Shown one piece after another: positions 34,662-44,391 of a DNA stretch of 64,000 nt (its first letter is position 1; the number at the start of each line of letters is the position of its first letter). The notes below the pieces were generated by a model, which worked only from the letters and a program-made list of their open reading frames with translations, had not been told where the DNA came from and made no database searches. This DNA comes from Candidatus Gastranaerophilales bacterium. GTDB lineage: Bacteria > Cyanobacteriota > Vampirovibrionia > Gastranaerophilales > Gastranaerophilaceae. The position numbers were made by a program, and so were the translations under genes. The stretch covers positions 1-64,000 of the forward strand of contig CALUVH010000003.1 of NCBI GenBank assembly GCA_944324175.1. Direction: 5' to 3'.

Positions 34662-36137
34662 ATGTTTAATAAAAAAATGCAATATGTAATAAAAACATGC
34701 TCAAGTGAGAATGTTCAAGAATTACAAAATTTATTAAATGAGATGTCAATGAACGGTTGGGAGCTTTACAGTATGCATGAAGTAGAAGCTGAGGAGGGCT
34801 TTCAGTATAATTGCATATTCATGAAGGAAGCTCCTGATTATGAGTGCAATTCAAATTCTGACGTGATTAATATTTCGACTTTTAAAAGTCAAATGGAAAA
34901 AATGCTTTCACCAAAACTTACACCTTATGAGATCTGTTTGGAAATTCAGGGAAAAATCAAAGAACAAAAATCTAAAATAGCCCAAATAAAAAAAGAATTG
35001 GAAGGTGAAGCTCCAGCTTCTCAGGGGAGAAAAAAACTTAATGAAAAAATTTCAGCAGGGCTAAAAGAGTTAGATGACCTAAAGGAAAAACTAGCACGTG
35101 CGACATCGCCTGATGAGATGTATGCAAAGCTAAAAACTGAAAAACTTGGTATATATTTAAGTGAGGAGCTTATAGGATATATTGATCCGGAGCAAGATAT
35201 AGGCGAGGAAGAGTTAGTTGCCGAAACAGTTAAGTCTCGGTTAAAACTAACTGAAAAATTAGGGTTTGTAATTCCTAAAATCGTATTTCAAGATGATGAG
35301 GGACTTAACCCTTATGAATTTGCTATAAGGGTTAGAGGACTGGATGTATATAAAGGACTTGTATACCCAAATTATGTAATGTATTTTGAAGAAGATATTC
35401 ACCTCGATAAAAAAATAAAAAACATTATAAAAGATGTGGATGATATAACGGGGAAAAATGTCGTATGGGTTGAAAAAGTACATGCAAAAGATTTTTGGGA
35501 AAAAGGACTTTCAGGAAGTCAGTTTATTGCAAGAGCTTTGGAGTTTGTTTGTGTAAAATATGTAGATGATTTACTCGATTATAACGAACTGGATAAATAT
35601 ATTGAAATTGTTAGTAAAAGAAATGCTTTTCTTGTCGAAAACTTAATACCTGATTTTATTTCATTATCAGATTTAAGGTTTATATTGACAAGTCTTATTG
35701 CTGAAAGAGTTTCAATAAAAGATATTTGCTATATTTTTGAAAAAATGAATGATTATGCTGAAGATAATGTCAAAACAGACATATTAAAAAAAATTCGACT
35801 GGCATTATCAAGACAAATATGTCATCAGTTTGCTGATGAAAGTGGTGTAATTAGTGCATTGGAAATATCAGAAAAAACTTTACAAGCACTTACGGTTGAA
35901 GAATTTGATGAAGGTGATGAAGTTGTAAGGATTGACGCGGATTTTGTTGAACAATTGGCAGAAAAAATACAAAAAAAAGTTTTTGAATTTAATTTAGACA
36001 TGATAAAATTGATTGTTCCAATAGAGTATCGTCAGGTGCTGTTTACAATTTTGAATAATTATTTGAATAATGTAGTAGTTCTTGCTAGAGAAGAAGTAAG
36101 CTGCAATTGTCAGTTAGACATTGTTGCAGAAATATAG
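34662..36137 (+). CDS. Soluble protein with FlhA-like C-terminal domain and DUF4177-like N-terminus
   Basis: The 491-residue protein starts after AAGGAG. Residues 1-56 resemble DUF4177 (LNEMSMNGWELYSMHEVE). A coiled-coil follows (about 95-150). Residues about 165-460 follow the cytosolic domain of the export gate FlhA/SctV: LGFVIPKIVFQDDEGLNPYE, the RGLDVYKG strand, GSQFIARALEFVCVKY, VENLIPDFISLSDLRFILTSL, ERVSIKDICYIFE, and RLALSRQICHQFADESGVI. The eight membrane helices of true FlhA are absent, so it cannot form an export channel by itself. With the lone FliI-type ATPase at 5524 it may be a relic or a repurposed soluble pair. Confidence 0.8.
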   Translation: MFNKKMQYVIKTCSSENVQELQNLLNEMSMNGWELYSMHEVEAEEGFQYNCIFMKEAPDYECNSNSDVINISTFKSQMEKMLSPKLTPYEICLEIQGKIKEQKSKIAQIKKELEGEAPASQGRKKLNEKISAGLKELDDLKEKLARATSPDEMYAKLKTEKLGIYLSEELIGYIDPEQDIGEEELVAETVKSRLKLTEKLGFVIPKIVFQDDEGLNPYEFAIRVRGLDVYKGLVYPNYVMYFEEDIHLDKKIKNIIKDVDDITGKNVVWVEKVHAKDFWEKGLSGSQFIARALEFVCVKYVDDLLDYNELDKYIEIVSKRNAFLVENLIPDFISLSDLRFILTSLIAERVSIKDICYIFEKMNDYAEDNVKTDILKKIRLALSRQICHQFADESGVISALEISEKTLQALTVEEFDEGDEVVRIDADFVEQLAEKIQKKVFEFNLDMIKLIVPIEYRQVLFTILNNYLNNVVVLAREEVSCNCQLDIVAEI

Positions 36138-36170
36138 CAAAAAAAAATTTGTTAGGGTTTTATGTGTGGT

Positions 36171-38126
36171 ATGAGAATTTTAGGAATTAACAATTTTAAT
36201 AGTCAACTTACGTTTAAAGAACGTCCCAAAGGTGAGAAAATTAAAGAATTTCAAGATACCTGTAATGAAGCTTTTGATTATTTAGGAATAGAAAACCGTG
36301 CCATAATTTTGCATGGGTCATGTTTCCCCTCAAATGGTCCTGATATAGGAGTTGGTACTCCCTACTCAAAGGCTGCTGAAGATTTGACAAAAGAGCTTAT
36401 GATGTATGGATTTAATGCTATACAGCTTGGACCATCAGGTGAAATTTCAAGTTTTGATATCTCTCCATATGCTTCAAAAGTTTTTGCGAAAAATCCACTT
36501 TTTATAGACCCCAAAGAACTTACCAGCCCAGAGTATGCGGAAATTTTATCAAAAGAAACTTATGATAATATCACTGATTTGAGTAAGGTCAAGGGTAAAA
36601 ATTATAACTATTCAAATTTTCTTGAGGCTTTTGAAAATATGGATATTGCATTGGAAGAAGCTTACACCACTTTTAAAAATAAACTTAAAGTTGGTGAGCC
36701 TAATGCATTAAAGTTAAATAAAGAATTTTCACAATTTAAGGAAAAATCTAAAGATTGGCTTGTAAATGACGGTATTTTTAAAGTTTTGTCCAAAATGAAT
36801 GGAACTGATGATTTTACTAAATGGGAAAATCAACTTGATGCTGATCTTATTTTACGAATGGAAAAAGGTGATAAGGAAGCGGTAAAAAGGTATAATCAGA
36901 TTGTAAATCGTTCAAAGGATAAGATTGAAAAAAACAGTTTTACGCAATTTTTAATAGATAAACAAATTAAAGAAAATAAAGAATTTAGGGATAAAAACCA
37001 TTTTACCTACATAAATGATTTACTCGTTGGTTGTTCAAAAGCTGATGTTTGGGCAAATAGAGAGGCATTTTTAGATGGATATGCTATAGGATGTCTGTAT
37101 GGCGGTAAAGAGAATTCGCCTCAGGCTTGGGATTTACCAGTGCTTAATCCGAAAAGATTATTTAAAAATGATGGCAGTCTTGATGTTGCAGGGGAATTCC
37201 TTAAGAAGAAACTTATGTCTGCTCTTGAATACTGTGAAACAGTCAGAATTGACCATGCTATGGGACTTGTTGATCCTTGGATATATGAAAAGAATAGCGT
37301 ATATGAATCAAATGGTGTTATTCGCAGCATAAAAGGCGATTATATTTCAAATATGTATCATGTTGATTCAGAAGGTAATTATAGAAAAATTCTGGAGAAG
37401 ATTATTCTACCAACATTGAAAGAAAAAGGTGTGGATACAAGTAATGTGGTATGGGAAGATTTGGGTTCTCAGTCAGGTGTATTTCAAGAAATTTATAAAC
37501 ACAAGTATAATCTGCCAGGTATAAGTCAGCTAGAATGGTGTAAGGCAGAAAATGCTCGATATGAAAATACATCTTTGATAACTTCTCATGATTCACCTCC
37601 TACTATGCATTTGGATTTGAATAGTTTTGATAAGGACTACCTCAGTGGTTTTTTGATACCTGATCCTGCTAAAGCTAAAGAAAATAAAGAGTTTAAACAA
37701 ACTATTTCCAATAATCCAATAGAATTGGTAATGGCTAAGTTTGTTGAGTTATTCAGGAGTAGTAAAAATATTCAACTCTCATTTGCGGATTTCTTTGCAA
37801 TTGAAAAACGATATAATGTTCCCGGAGAAAAGAATGATACAAACTGGAAATTACGAATGAATAATAATTATATTGATACATATTATAAAAATTTATCTAG
37901 TGAAAAACCTACTGCGCCTAATATTCCTGAATTGTTAAGTCGTGCAGTGCAGGCAAAGATTGATATGGCTGTTGCTAAGAAAAATGACAAATCGCCTCAA
38001 GAAGCAGATGCATTAAGAGAAAGATTGAATAGAGAAGCTAACCCCCTAATCAAACATCTACAGGATTTAGCAGCTTTTCTAAAACGACCTGAGCCTGTTG
38101 ATGATAATCTCGATATAGCTGCCTAG
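36171..38126 (+). CDS. GH77-like 4-alpha-glucanotransferase
   Basis: The start at 36171 (MRILGINN) is preferred over 36162 because it gives the leader signature seen in other proteins; neither has a good ribosome site. The 651-residue protein follows GH77: ILHGSCFPSNGPDIGVGTPY near the N-terminus, DISPYASKVFAKNPLFIDP, the nucleophile region CETVRIDHAMGLVDPW, acid/base VVWEDLG, and ITSHDSPPT. A roughly 100-residue helical insertion lies near 155-260. It probably rearranges maltodextrins in glycogen metabolism. Confidence 0.8.
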   Translation: MRILGINNFNSQLTFKERPKGEKIKEFQDTCNEAFDYLGIENRAIILHGSCFPSNGPDIGVGTPYSKAAEDLTKELMMYGFNAIQLGPSGEISSFDISPYASKVFAKNPLFIDPKELTSPEYAEILSKETYDNITDLSKVKGKNYNYSNFLEAFENMDIALEEAYTTFKNKLKVGEPNALKLNKEFSQFKEKSKDWLVNDGIFKVLSKMNGTDDFTKWENQLDADLILRMEKGDKEAVKRYNQIVNRSKDKIEKNSFTQFLIDKQIKENKEFRDKNHFTYINDLLVGCSKADVWANREAFLDGYAIGCLYGGKENSPQAWDLPVLNPKRLFKNDGSLDVAGEFLKKKLMSALEYCETVRIDHAMGLVDPWIYEKNSVYESNGVIRSIKGDYISNMYHVDSEGNYRKILEKIILPTLKEKGVDTSNVVWEDLGSQSGVFQEIYKHKYNLPGISQLEWCKAENARYENTSLITSHDSPPTMHLDLNSFDKDYLSGFLIPDPAKAKENKEFKQTISNNPIELVMAKFVELFRSSKNIQLSFADFFAIEKRYNVPGEKNDTNWKLRMNNNYIDTYYKNLSSEKPTAPNIPELLSRAVQAKIDMAVAKKNDKSPQEADALRERLNREANPLIKHLQDLAAFLKRPEPVDDNLDIAA

Positions 38127-38190
38127 AAAAAGCTTTCAAAAAGTGAAGTCTTAAATTCTTTAGATTTCTCTTTTTTTATAGATTTATCAG

Positions 38191-39102
38191 TTATCTGTGA
38201 GTTCCAACTTCTATCCCAGGTACGCATAAAAATGCTGGAATGGTCCTTGATATTACACTCGATAAAGCTGACTTATCAGCCATTAAAGAAATAGCCATAC
38301 TCAAGTCATCAACATGAGGTGCAAAGTCTGTGCTATGAATCTTTCTTTCAACTTTTTTATGAAAAACTTTTTCATTTATAAAGTTTGAAACCCTATTCCC
38401 TGCTAAAATACCTGTAGTTAATGCAGCGATTGTAATTCCACTAGGAGGAATAACTTTTAGAAATTTATTTGTGTATTTAACAGTACCGGTTAAAAGGTTG
38501 TTTACCATATTCAATTTTTCAGGACTTAGCTTAGTGGTAAGCTTATTTACAAAACGGTTATTGGTTGAATATTTAATTTGCGGTACAATATTCAAAATTT
38601 TATCACGGTACTTATCGTATATCCGTGATGCTCCTCCAACACAAGCTACAGGTACAATAACATTCCCGAGCATTTGATTCACCGATTCACGCAGTTTTGA
38701 TTTGAAATGCTTCTTATCATCAAATAAAGCTCCACCAACAAGCCCCCCAGCAACAGATCCTGCTGCCATCGTGAGTATTTCAGGTTCTTCAAATTCCAGT
38801 ACTTTTTGCTCAGGATGCTTTTTATTATATATTCTAAATATAGCCCAATCTTTTACTTTAGAATTTGCAATATCTTTTGGGTTAAGTGAAAACCCCTGTC
38901 TTTTTGAAATTATAGCTAAAGCTGTGGCAACACCCAAAAACGTTGTTAAAAATATCCCTTTTGTAGACAGATGTCTTTCTTGTTGTTCGTCTTTTTTGTT
39001 TTGAGAGTGTTCAAAACTTGTAATTCTGTTGTTTACCGTTTTGAATTCTGCAAATCCTTTACGATTGTCGATTTTATAATTTGAAATAGCATTGACTGAC
39101 AT
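38191..39102 (-). CDS. Lineage-specific membrane protein A
   Basis: The 303-residue protein begins MSVNAISNYKIDNRKGFAE (leader signature), followed by a charged segment and hydrophobic segments near residues 50-65, 110-130, 145-160 and 220-240 (IFLTTFLGVATALAII; TMAAGSVAGGLVGGALF; PPSGITIAALTTGILAGN). The NRVSNFINEKVFHKK motif resembles FNKMNDFIGKKILH in the divergent neighbour at 39308, suggesting a related pair. The function is unknown. Confidence 0.6.
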   Translation of the reverse strand: MSVNAISNYKIDNRKGFAEFKTVNNRITSFEHSQNKKDEQQERHLSTKGIFLTTFLGVATALAIISKRQGFSLNPKDIANSKVKDWAIFRIYNKKHPEQKVLEFEEPEILTMAAGSVAGGLVGGALFDDKKHFKSKLRESVNQMLGNVIVPVACVGGASRIYDKYRDKILNIVPQIKYSTNNRFVNKLTTKLSPEKLNMVNNLLTGTVKYTNKFLKVIPPSGITIAALTTGILAGNRVSNFINEKVFHKKVERKIHSTDFAPHVDDLSMAISLMADKSALSSVISRTIPAFLCVPGIEVGTHR

Positions 39103-39307
39103 GAGCTAACCTTTCAAGCACATTATATCAAAAACAAAACATATAATATTTTTCCTTTAAAACTATATAATTTTACATTTCTTAATTAGTGTTTGTATTA
39201 CACTAATGTTGTAACAAATTATTAATATTTTTTTTTTAGTAAGCAAAAAAAAATATTCAGCGATATTAAAGATAGTGTCTGAATAGAAATAAAAAAGATG
39301 TTGATAT

Positions 39308-40999
39308 ATGGAAATAAGACCCCAGACAATTTCTAATTTTACATATCCGCAAAGATTTGTGCGAGGCTTACAAAACGGTGGTACAGCTCCATTATTACTG
39401 TTAGAGTGTTTTGTAACTGGTGGTAGGACTATACAGGCTTATAAGCGTGGAGGTTTTGATGAAGCCCGCGAAAGGTTTACAGAAGAAAGCATAGGTGCAT
39501 TTTTCTGGTTTTGTGGGGTAAAAGCCTTCAATAAAATGAATGATTTTATAGGTAAAAAGATTCTTCATTTATTGACACCTAATTTTGATGGAAAAGAAGA
39601 CAACTTAAGAAAGCCAGTCACCAATTATTTGAATGATGAAAAACTAATTAAAGCTGCTGCGCGTGGCGAATTATCAGAACAAGAAATCTTATCAACATTT
39701 GATGAACAAATGCTTAAACGCTTAAATAAAATTAAAAAACGTATTGGTGATGTATCTGACCTTTCTGCTGAGCAAACGCTAAATACTATCCCAAAACGTG
39801 CTGGAAAATTCTTAAAAGAATTAACACCTAAACAAGTTGCGATATTCAAATCTTTAAAGATAGGATCAAGTATTGTATTGGCTAATGCACTTGTAGGTTT
39901 AGTAGTGCCTCGTATTAACCAAAATATAACAAAAAAATTACATGAAAAAATACAAAACAGAAATATTTTAAAAGCTGAAAAATCTTTTATGCCTGTAAAT
40001 ATGGATGGCTTTTTAAATAAAAAAGATTCAAAAAATGGCGAGGAGGTCTCCTTCACCGGTATAAATCCAGCTACATTGTTAAGTGTCGCAAATCATTTTG
40101 AAAATGATACAGTATATCAATTGCTATCAACAGACGTGGGTATTGCCGGAGGCAGGACGATAAGCGCAAGAAATAATCATGAACGTACTGAGGTATTGTT
40201 CAGAGATTTATCGTCCATATATTTTTATATGTTCAATATGCCAAATATCAACAGATGGTTAAATTTGTTGGAAGATGGCAGAAAGACAAGACTGGATCCT
40301 GTAGGTGCTAAAGAAGTAACCGATTTAATGAAGGGTGTTTTAGCCGAAAACAATGGTAAAATGTCTGTTGAAGATTTTAGATTGAAAGTTCTCGGTAACA
40401 ATAACAACGTATATAAAATAACCCCAGAATTAAATGCTAAATTTAAAGACGGTGTCATAAATCTTGAAACTTTCTTGGAACATATCAGCAAAGATAAAAC
40501 ATTTACTAAACAAGAAGTTGATACATACTCTGATTTAGCTAAACGTATGGCAAAATTGCAGCCTGCTATCGAAAGAAAGACCGAAGTCCTCACAAAAACT
40601 CAAGTCAAAGATGTTTTTAGAGAAGGTTATTTGAATATGCCTGAATTTTTAGATAGTATATATGGTGTTGCAACAAGTAACAAACATAAAAATCCTTATA
40701 AATACATTTCTCAATCGAGCTTAGATAGCCTAAAAGATGATATGTATCACTATGTGAATGATATTATTAAAAACGCGCAGAAAGCCGGAAAAGAAATTAC
40801 TCCTGAGCTGTTAGAAAAAGCAAGAAAAATAAACTTCGCTAAAAATGCAATAAATTGGGGAATTGGTTTTGCGGTATCTGCTACTTTCTTATCGACATTA
40901 ATTCCGAAAATTCAATATTGGATTACGAAGGTAACCACAGGACAAAACGCTTTTCCTGGCACTGCAGATTATTCAAATGAGAAAAAATCAAAAAAATAA
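39308..40999 (+). CDS. Lineage-specific membrane-associated protein B
   Basis: The 563-residue protein has the N-terminus MEIRPQTISNFTYPQRFVRG with the leader signature. Hydrophobic segments appear near residues 25-40, 60-75, 180-200 (SIVLANALVGLVVPRIN) and 520-540. The rest is charged and helical. It is divergent from 38191, with which it shares short motifs. No known domain is recognised. Confidence 0.6.
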   Translation: MEIRPQTISNFTYPQRFVRGLQNGGTAPLLLLECFVTGGRTIQAYKRGGFDEARERFTEESIGAFFWFCGVKAFNKMNDFIGKKILHLLTPNFDGKEDNLRKPVTNYLNDEKLIKAAARGELSEQEILSTFDEQMLKRLNKIKKRIGDVSDLSAEQTLNTIPKRAGKFLKELTPKQVAIFKSLKIGSSIVLANALVGLVVPRINQNITKKLHEKIQNRNILKAEKSFMPVNMDGFLNKKDSKNGEEVSFTGINPATLLSVANHFENDTVYQLLSTDVGIAGGRTISARNNHERTEVLFRDLSSIYFYMFNMPNINRWLNLLEDGRKTRLDPVGAKEVTDLMKGVLAENNGKMSVEDFRLKVLGNNNNVYKITPELNAKFKDGVINLETFLEHISKDKTFTKQEVDTYSDLAKRMAKLQPAIERKTEVLTKTQVKDVFREGYLNMPEFLDSIYGVATSNKHKNPYKYISQSSLDSLKDDMYHYVNDIIKNAQKAGKEITPELLEKARKINFAKNAINWGIGFAVSATFLSTLIPKIQYWITKVTTGQNAFPGTADYSNEKKSKK

Positions 41000-41045
41000 C
41001 TATTGATTATATGTTTCCTTGTGAGATAATGTAATTGAGGTGGAC

Positions 41046-41669
41046 GTGTCTAATATTTTAGTTTATACATTGGAAAATAAAATTTATATAAACCTTACGA
41101 ACAGATGTACAAATGATTGTATATTTTGCCTCAGAAATGACAAAAGTGATGTTTGCGGACAAGGTTTGTGGCTGGATAATGAGAATTCTACAGCGCAAGA
41201 TGTAATAGCGCAGTTTGAGCAAATCTATGCCAATACTCCTTCCCATGAGGTTATATTTTGCGGTTATGGTGAGCCAATGTTGAAGTTGGATAATTTGATA
41301 CAAACGGCAAAATATGTTAAAGAAAAGTACCCCAATATTAAAATCCGTGTAAATACCAATGGGCATGCAAATTTTGTATATAAACGAAATGTGGTACCTG
41401 AATTAAAAGGACTTGTTGATGAGTTTTCAGTCAGTCTAAACGGTGCCACAAGTGAAGAATATAATGAATTATCTCAGCCTAAAATCAAAGATGCATACGA
41501 TGAAGTAAAAAAATTTATTAAGTGTTGCTCTGATGAGGACATTTCAGTTGTAGCAAGTGTTGTAGAAGGCTATAAAGGAAGACATATTGATTTAGAAAAG
41601 TGTGAAAAAATAGCCTTTGATTTAGGTGCAAAATTTCGAGTAAGAGAGTGGATTGAAAACGGCTATTAA
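41046..41669 (+). CDS. Radical SAM protein (TatD-associated type)
   Basis: The GTG at 41046 is preferred because GAGGTGG lies just before it; the GTG at 41040 overlaps that site. The 207-residue protein has NRCTNDCIFCLR (CxxxCxxC for the 4Fe-4S cluster), VIFCGYGEPML (GGE-like motif) and IRVNTNGHAN. Length and motifs fit the small radical SAM family usually linked to TatD nuclease, but no tatD gene is adjacent. Confidence 0.85.
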   Translation: MSNILVYTLENKIYINLTNRCTNDCIFCLRNDKSDVCGQGLWLDNENSTAQDVIAQFEQIYANTPSHEVIFCGYGEPMLKLDNLIQTAKYVKEKYPNIKIRVNTNGHANFVYKRNVVPELKGLVDEFSVSLNGATSEEYNELSQPKIKDAYDEVKKFIKCCSDEDISVVASVVEGYKGRHIDLEKCEKIAFDLGAKFRVREWIENGY

Positions 41670-41694
41670 CTTACCAAGGCCAAGGTGAAAAATA

Positions 41695-42120
41695 ATGTTA
41701 GTACAAAATATATCAAACACTAATAATAGTAATAATTTTCAAGGAAGAGTGGTTTTTCTTAATGAATTGAGTGCTTCTCATAAAAAAGTTGTTCAAAAAT
41801 CTATGGATAAATTAAATCAGTTAATAGCGGATAAGTCTTATGATTTATTTATAAAAGAAAATCCTAAAGACTTCAACATAAGTATTATTGCGCAAAAAGG
41901 TAAGGATTTGAATAAGTCAGGAAAACCACAAGGACATGTTTTGCTTGGTGGTCAAATAGATGAGAACATTCCTGAAATATATGAAGTTGGGGCAGAACAT
42001 GCTTGTAGTGAATATGAAAAAAAGTTAGCGGCTATGCCTGAGTCGTTTGGACAAAAGTGTAAAAAGTTTTTTGATAAATTAGGTCAAAAATTTTTAGAAA
42101 TAATGCAGGATGAAGATTAA
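41695..42120 (+). CDS. Small lineage-specific protein with F-x-G N-terminus
   Basis: The 141-residue protein begins MLVQNISNTNNSNNFQG, the clearest form of the shared leader. A mixed alpha/beta body follows, ending in an Lys-rich helix (FGQKCKKFFDKLGQKFLE). No domain is recognised. It lies between the radical SAM and acyl-CoA synthetase genes on the same strand. Confidence 0.65.
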   Translation: MLVQNISNTNNSNNFQGRVVFLNELSASHKKVVQKSMDKLNQLIADKSYDLFIKENPKDFNISIIAQKGKDLNKSGKPQGHVLLGGQIDENIPEIYEVGAEHACSEYEKKLAAMPESFGQKCKKFFDKLGQKFLEIMQDED

Positions 42121-42147
42121 AAACGTACAAAAGAAAGGACGAAAAAA

Positions 42148-44304
42148 ATGAAATCTTTAGACAAAATCATGAAACCTAAATCCATTGCGGTTATAGGTGC
42201 ATCAACAAAAGAACATACTATCGGTTCCGATATTATGAAAAGATTACAAGAGTACAAATTTAACGGAAAAATTTATCCCGTAAACCCAAAAGGTGGCATA
42301 ATAGAAGGATTACAAGCTTATACTACCATCAATGAAGTACCGGGAGAAGTCGATTTAGCTATTGTTGTAGTTAATGCAAAATTTGTATTATCAACAATTG
42401 ACCAATGCCATGAAAAAGGAATTAAGGGTATCTGCATAATTACAGCAGGCTTCAAGGAAACAGGAAAAGAAGGCGCAGAACTGGAAAAACAATTGGTTGA
42501 AAAATTGAAAGAATACGGAATGAGATGTGTAGGACCTAACTGTTTAGGTGTTGTAAACACTCATCCTGATATCAGAATGGATGGATGTTTTGCAGAGTCA
42601 CTTCCAGAACGTGGTAATATAGGTTTTGTATCTCAATCAGGTGCATTAGGTGGAGGTATTTTAAATATATTAAAAGACTTGAACCTCGGATTTGCACAAT
42701 TCATTTCAATTGGTAACCAAGCAGATGTAAATGCTGAAACGGCCTTGGAATATTGGGAAGATGATGAAGATGTTGAACAAATTCTTTTGTATATGGAATC
42801 TATTCAAAATCCATCAAATTTTAGAAAACTTGCTACAAGAATTTCTAAGAAAAAACCAATTTTGGCTTTGAAGGCAGGACGTTCAGCAGCTGGGGCTTCC
42901 GCTGCATCTTCACATACTGGTTCACTAGCAGGTGCTGATAAGGCTGCAGCCGCATTGTTGCATCAATCAGGGGTAATCAGAGAATTTTCATTGAAAAATT
43001 TATTTGCAACTGCAAAAGTATTTTCAAATTGTCCGATACCAAAGGGCGATAGAGTTGCAATTATTACAAACTCAGGTGGTCCTGGAATCATGGCAACCGA
43101 TGCTGTATGTGAATATGGTATGCAAATGGCTAAAATTTCAGATGAAACAAAAGAAAAATTGAGAAGTTTCTTACCATCAGCAGCTTCAGTTAAAAACCCT
43201 ATTGATATGATTGCTTCTGCTCCAATCGAACATTATAAGCAAACACTTGAAACAGTAATTGCTGATGAAAATGTTGATATGATTATTACAATTTATCTTC
43301 CATTCTTAGGTTTGAAAGATATTGATGTAGCAAAAGCATTAATGGAAATTAAAGCTGAACATCCTGAAAAACCTGTGATTGGTGTGTTTATGACAAAAAG
43401 TGAATTCTTCTCAAAACTTTCAGAAATGGATGTAAATATGCCATTTTTCATGTACGCAGAAGAAGCAGCAGACGGTCTTAACAGATTAAATCAACAGAGA
43501 TTATGGATGGAAAGACCTGAAGGGAAAATCCCTTGCTATGATGTAGACAGAGCAAAAGTTGAAGCAATTATTAAAAATTCTATAAAAGAAGGTCGTGCGC
43601 AACTTACAACTCTTGAATCAATAGATGTATTGCAGGCTTATGGAATAAGGGCTTGTAAATATGGTCTTGCAACAAATGAAGCTGAAGTTGTTGAACTTGG
43701 AAATTCAATCGGCTATCCTGTAGTTATGAAAATGACATCTAAGACAACATCGCATAAAACTGATGTTGGCGGTGTCGTTGTAAACATCAAGTCAGAAGAA
43801 CAACTAAGAAAAGAGTACAAAGGTTTGCTTGAAAGACTTGAAGCAAAAGGTCTACTTGAAGGACTTGAAGGCGTTATCATCCAAGAAATGGTAAAAGGTT
43901 CAAGAGAAATGGTATGCGGTATCGCAACTGATCCTCAATACGGACCAATGATGATGTTCGGTCTTGGCGGTGTATTCGTAGAAGTTATGAAAGACGTAAC
44001 ATTCAGAATTGCTCCTTTAACGGATGTAGATGCTATGGATATGATTAAATCAGTCAAAGCTTACAAATTACTGGAAGGTGCAAGAGGTACAAAACCTGCT
44101 CAAATCGATCAAATTCAAGAAACTCTATTGAGATTATCTCAGTTGGTTAATGATTTTAAATTCATCGATGAATTAGATATTAACCCATTGTTAATTTCAG
44201 AAACAACTGGAGAAGGTATCGCAGTAGACGGTCGTATTAAAGTAAGACTTGAAGAAGCTAAAGAAGCTTTAGGTTGCACTTGTGCTAGCTGCTCTTGCTG
44301 CTAA
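42148..44304 (+). CDS. ADP-forming acyl-CoA (acetate-CoA) ligase, fused alpha and beta parts
   Basis: The 718-residue protein has a CoA-binding domain (KSIAVIGASTKEHTIGSDIM), succinyl-CoA-ligase-like domains (GNIGFVSQSGALGGGI; SHTGSLAGADKAAAALL, with the phospho-His), and an ATP-grasp domain (YPVVMKMTSKTTSHKTDVGG; MMMFGLGGVFVEVMKDVTFR). It makes ATP from acetyl-CoA (or another acyl-CoA), ADP and phosphate, a fermentative energy step. The last residues CTCASCSCC are five Cys in nine positions, an unusual tail. Confidence 0.92.
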   Translation: MKSLDKIMKPKSIAVIGASTKEHTIGSDIMKRLQEYKFNGKIYPVNPKGGIIEGLQAYTTINEVPGEVDLAIVVVNAKFVLSTIDQCHEKGIKGICIITAGFKETGKEGAELEKQLVEKLKEYGMRCVGPNCLGVVNTHPDIRMDGCFAESLPERGNIGFVSQSGALGGGILNILKDLNLGFAQFISIGNQADVNAETALEYWEDDEDVEQILLYMESIQNPSNFRKLATRISKKKPILALKAGRSAAGASAASSHTGSLAGADKAAAALLHQSGVIREFSLKNLFATAKVFSNCPIPKGDRVAIITNSGGPGIMATDAVCEYGMQMAKISDETKEKLRSFLPSAASVKNPIDMIASAPIEHYKQTLETVIADENVDMIITIYLPFLGLKDIDVAKALMEIKAEHPEKPVIGVFMTKSEFFSKLSEMDVNMPFFMYAEEAADGLNRLNQQRLWMERPEGKIPCYDVDRAKVEAIIKNSIKEGRAQLTTLESIDVLQAYGIRACKYGLATNEAEVVELGNSIGYPVVMKMTSKTTSHKTDVGGVVVNIKSEEQLRKEYKGLLERLEAKGLLEGLEGVIIQEMVKGSREMVCGIATDPQYGPMMMFGLGGVFVEVMKDVTFRIAPLTDVDAMDMIKSVKAYKLLEGARGTKPAQIDQIQETLLRLSQLVNDFKFIDELDINPLLISETTGEGIAVDGRIKVRLEEAKEALGCTCASCSCC

Positions 44305-44324
44305 TAATTGATAAAATTATTATT

Positions 44325-44366
44325 AACTAAAAAGGTTCCCGCGTTATGCTGGAATCTTTTTAGTTT
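44325..44366 (+). terminator. Terminator of the acyl-CoA ligase gene
   Basis: AACTAAAAAGGTTCC pairs with GGAATCTTTTTAGTT, ending in T-rich sequence. Confidence 0.7.
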
Positions 44367-44391
44367 GGATAATGTTTTTGCATAAATTTAA

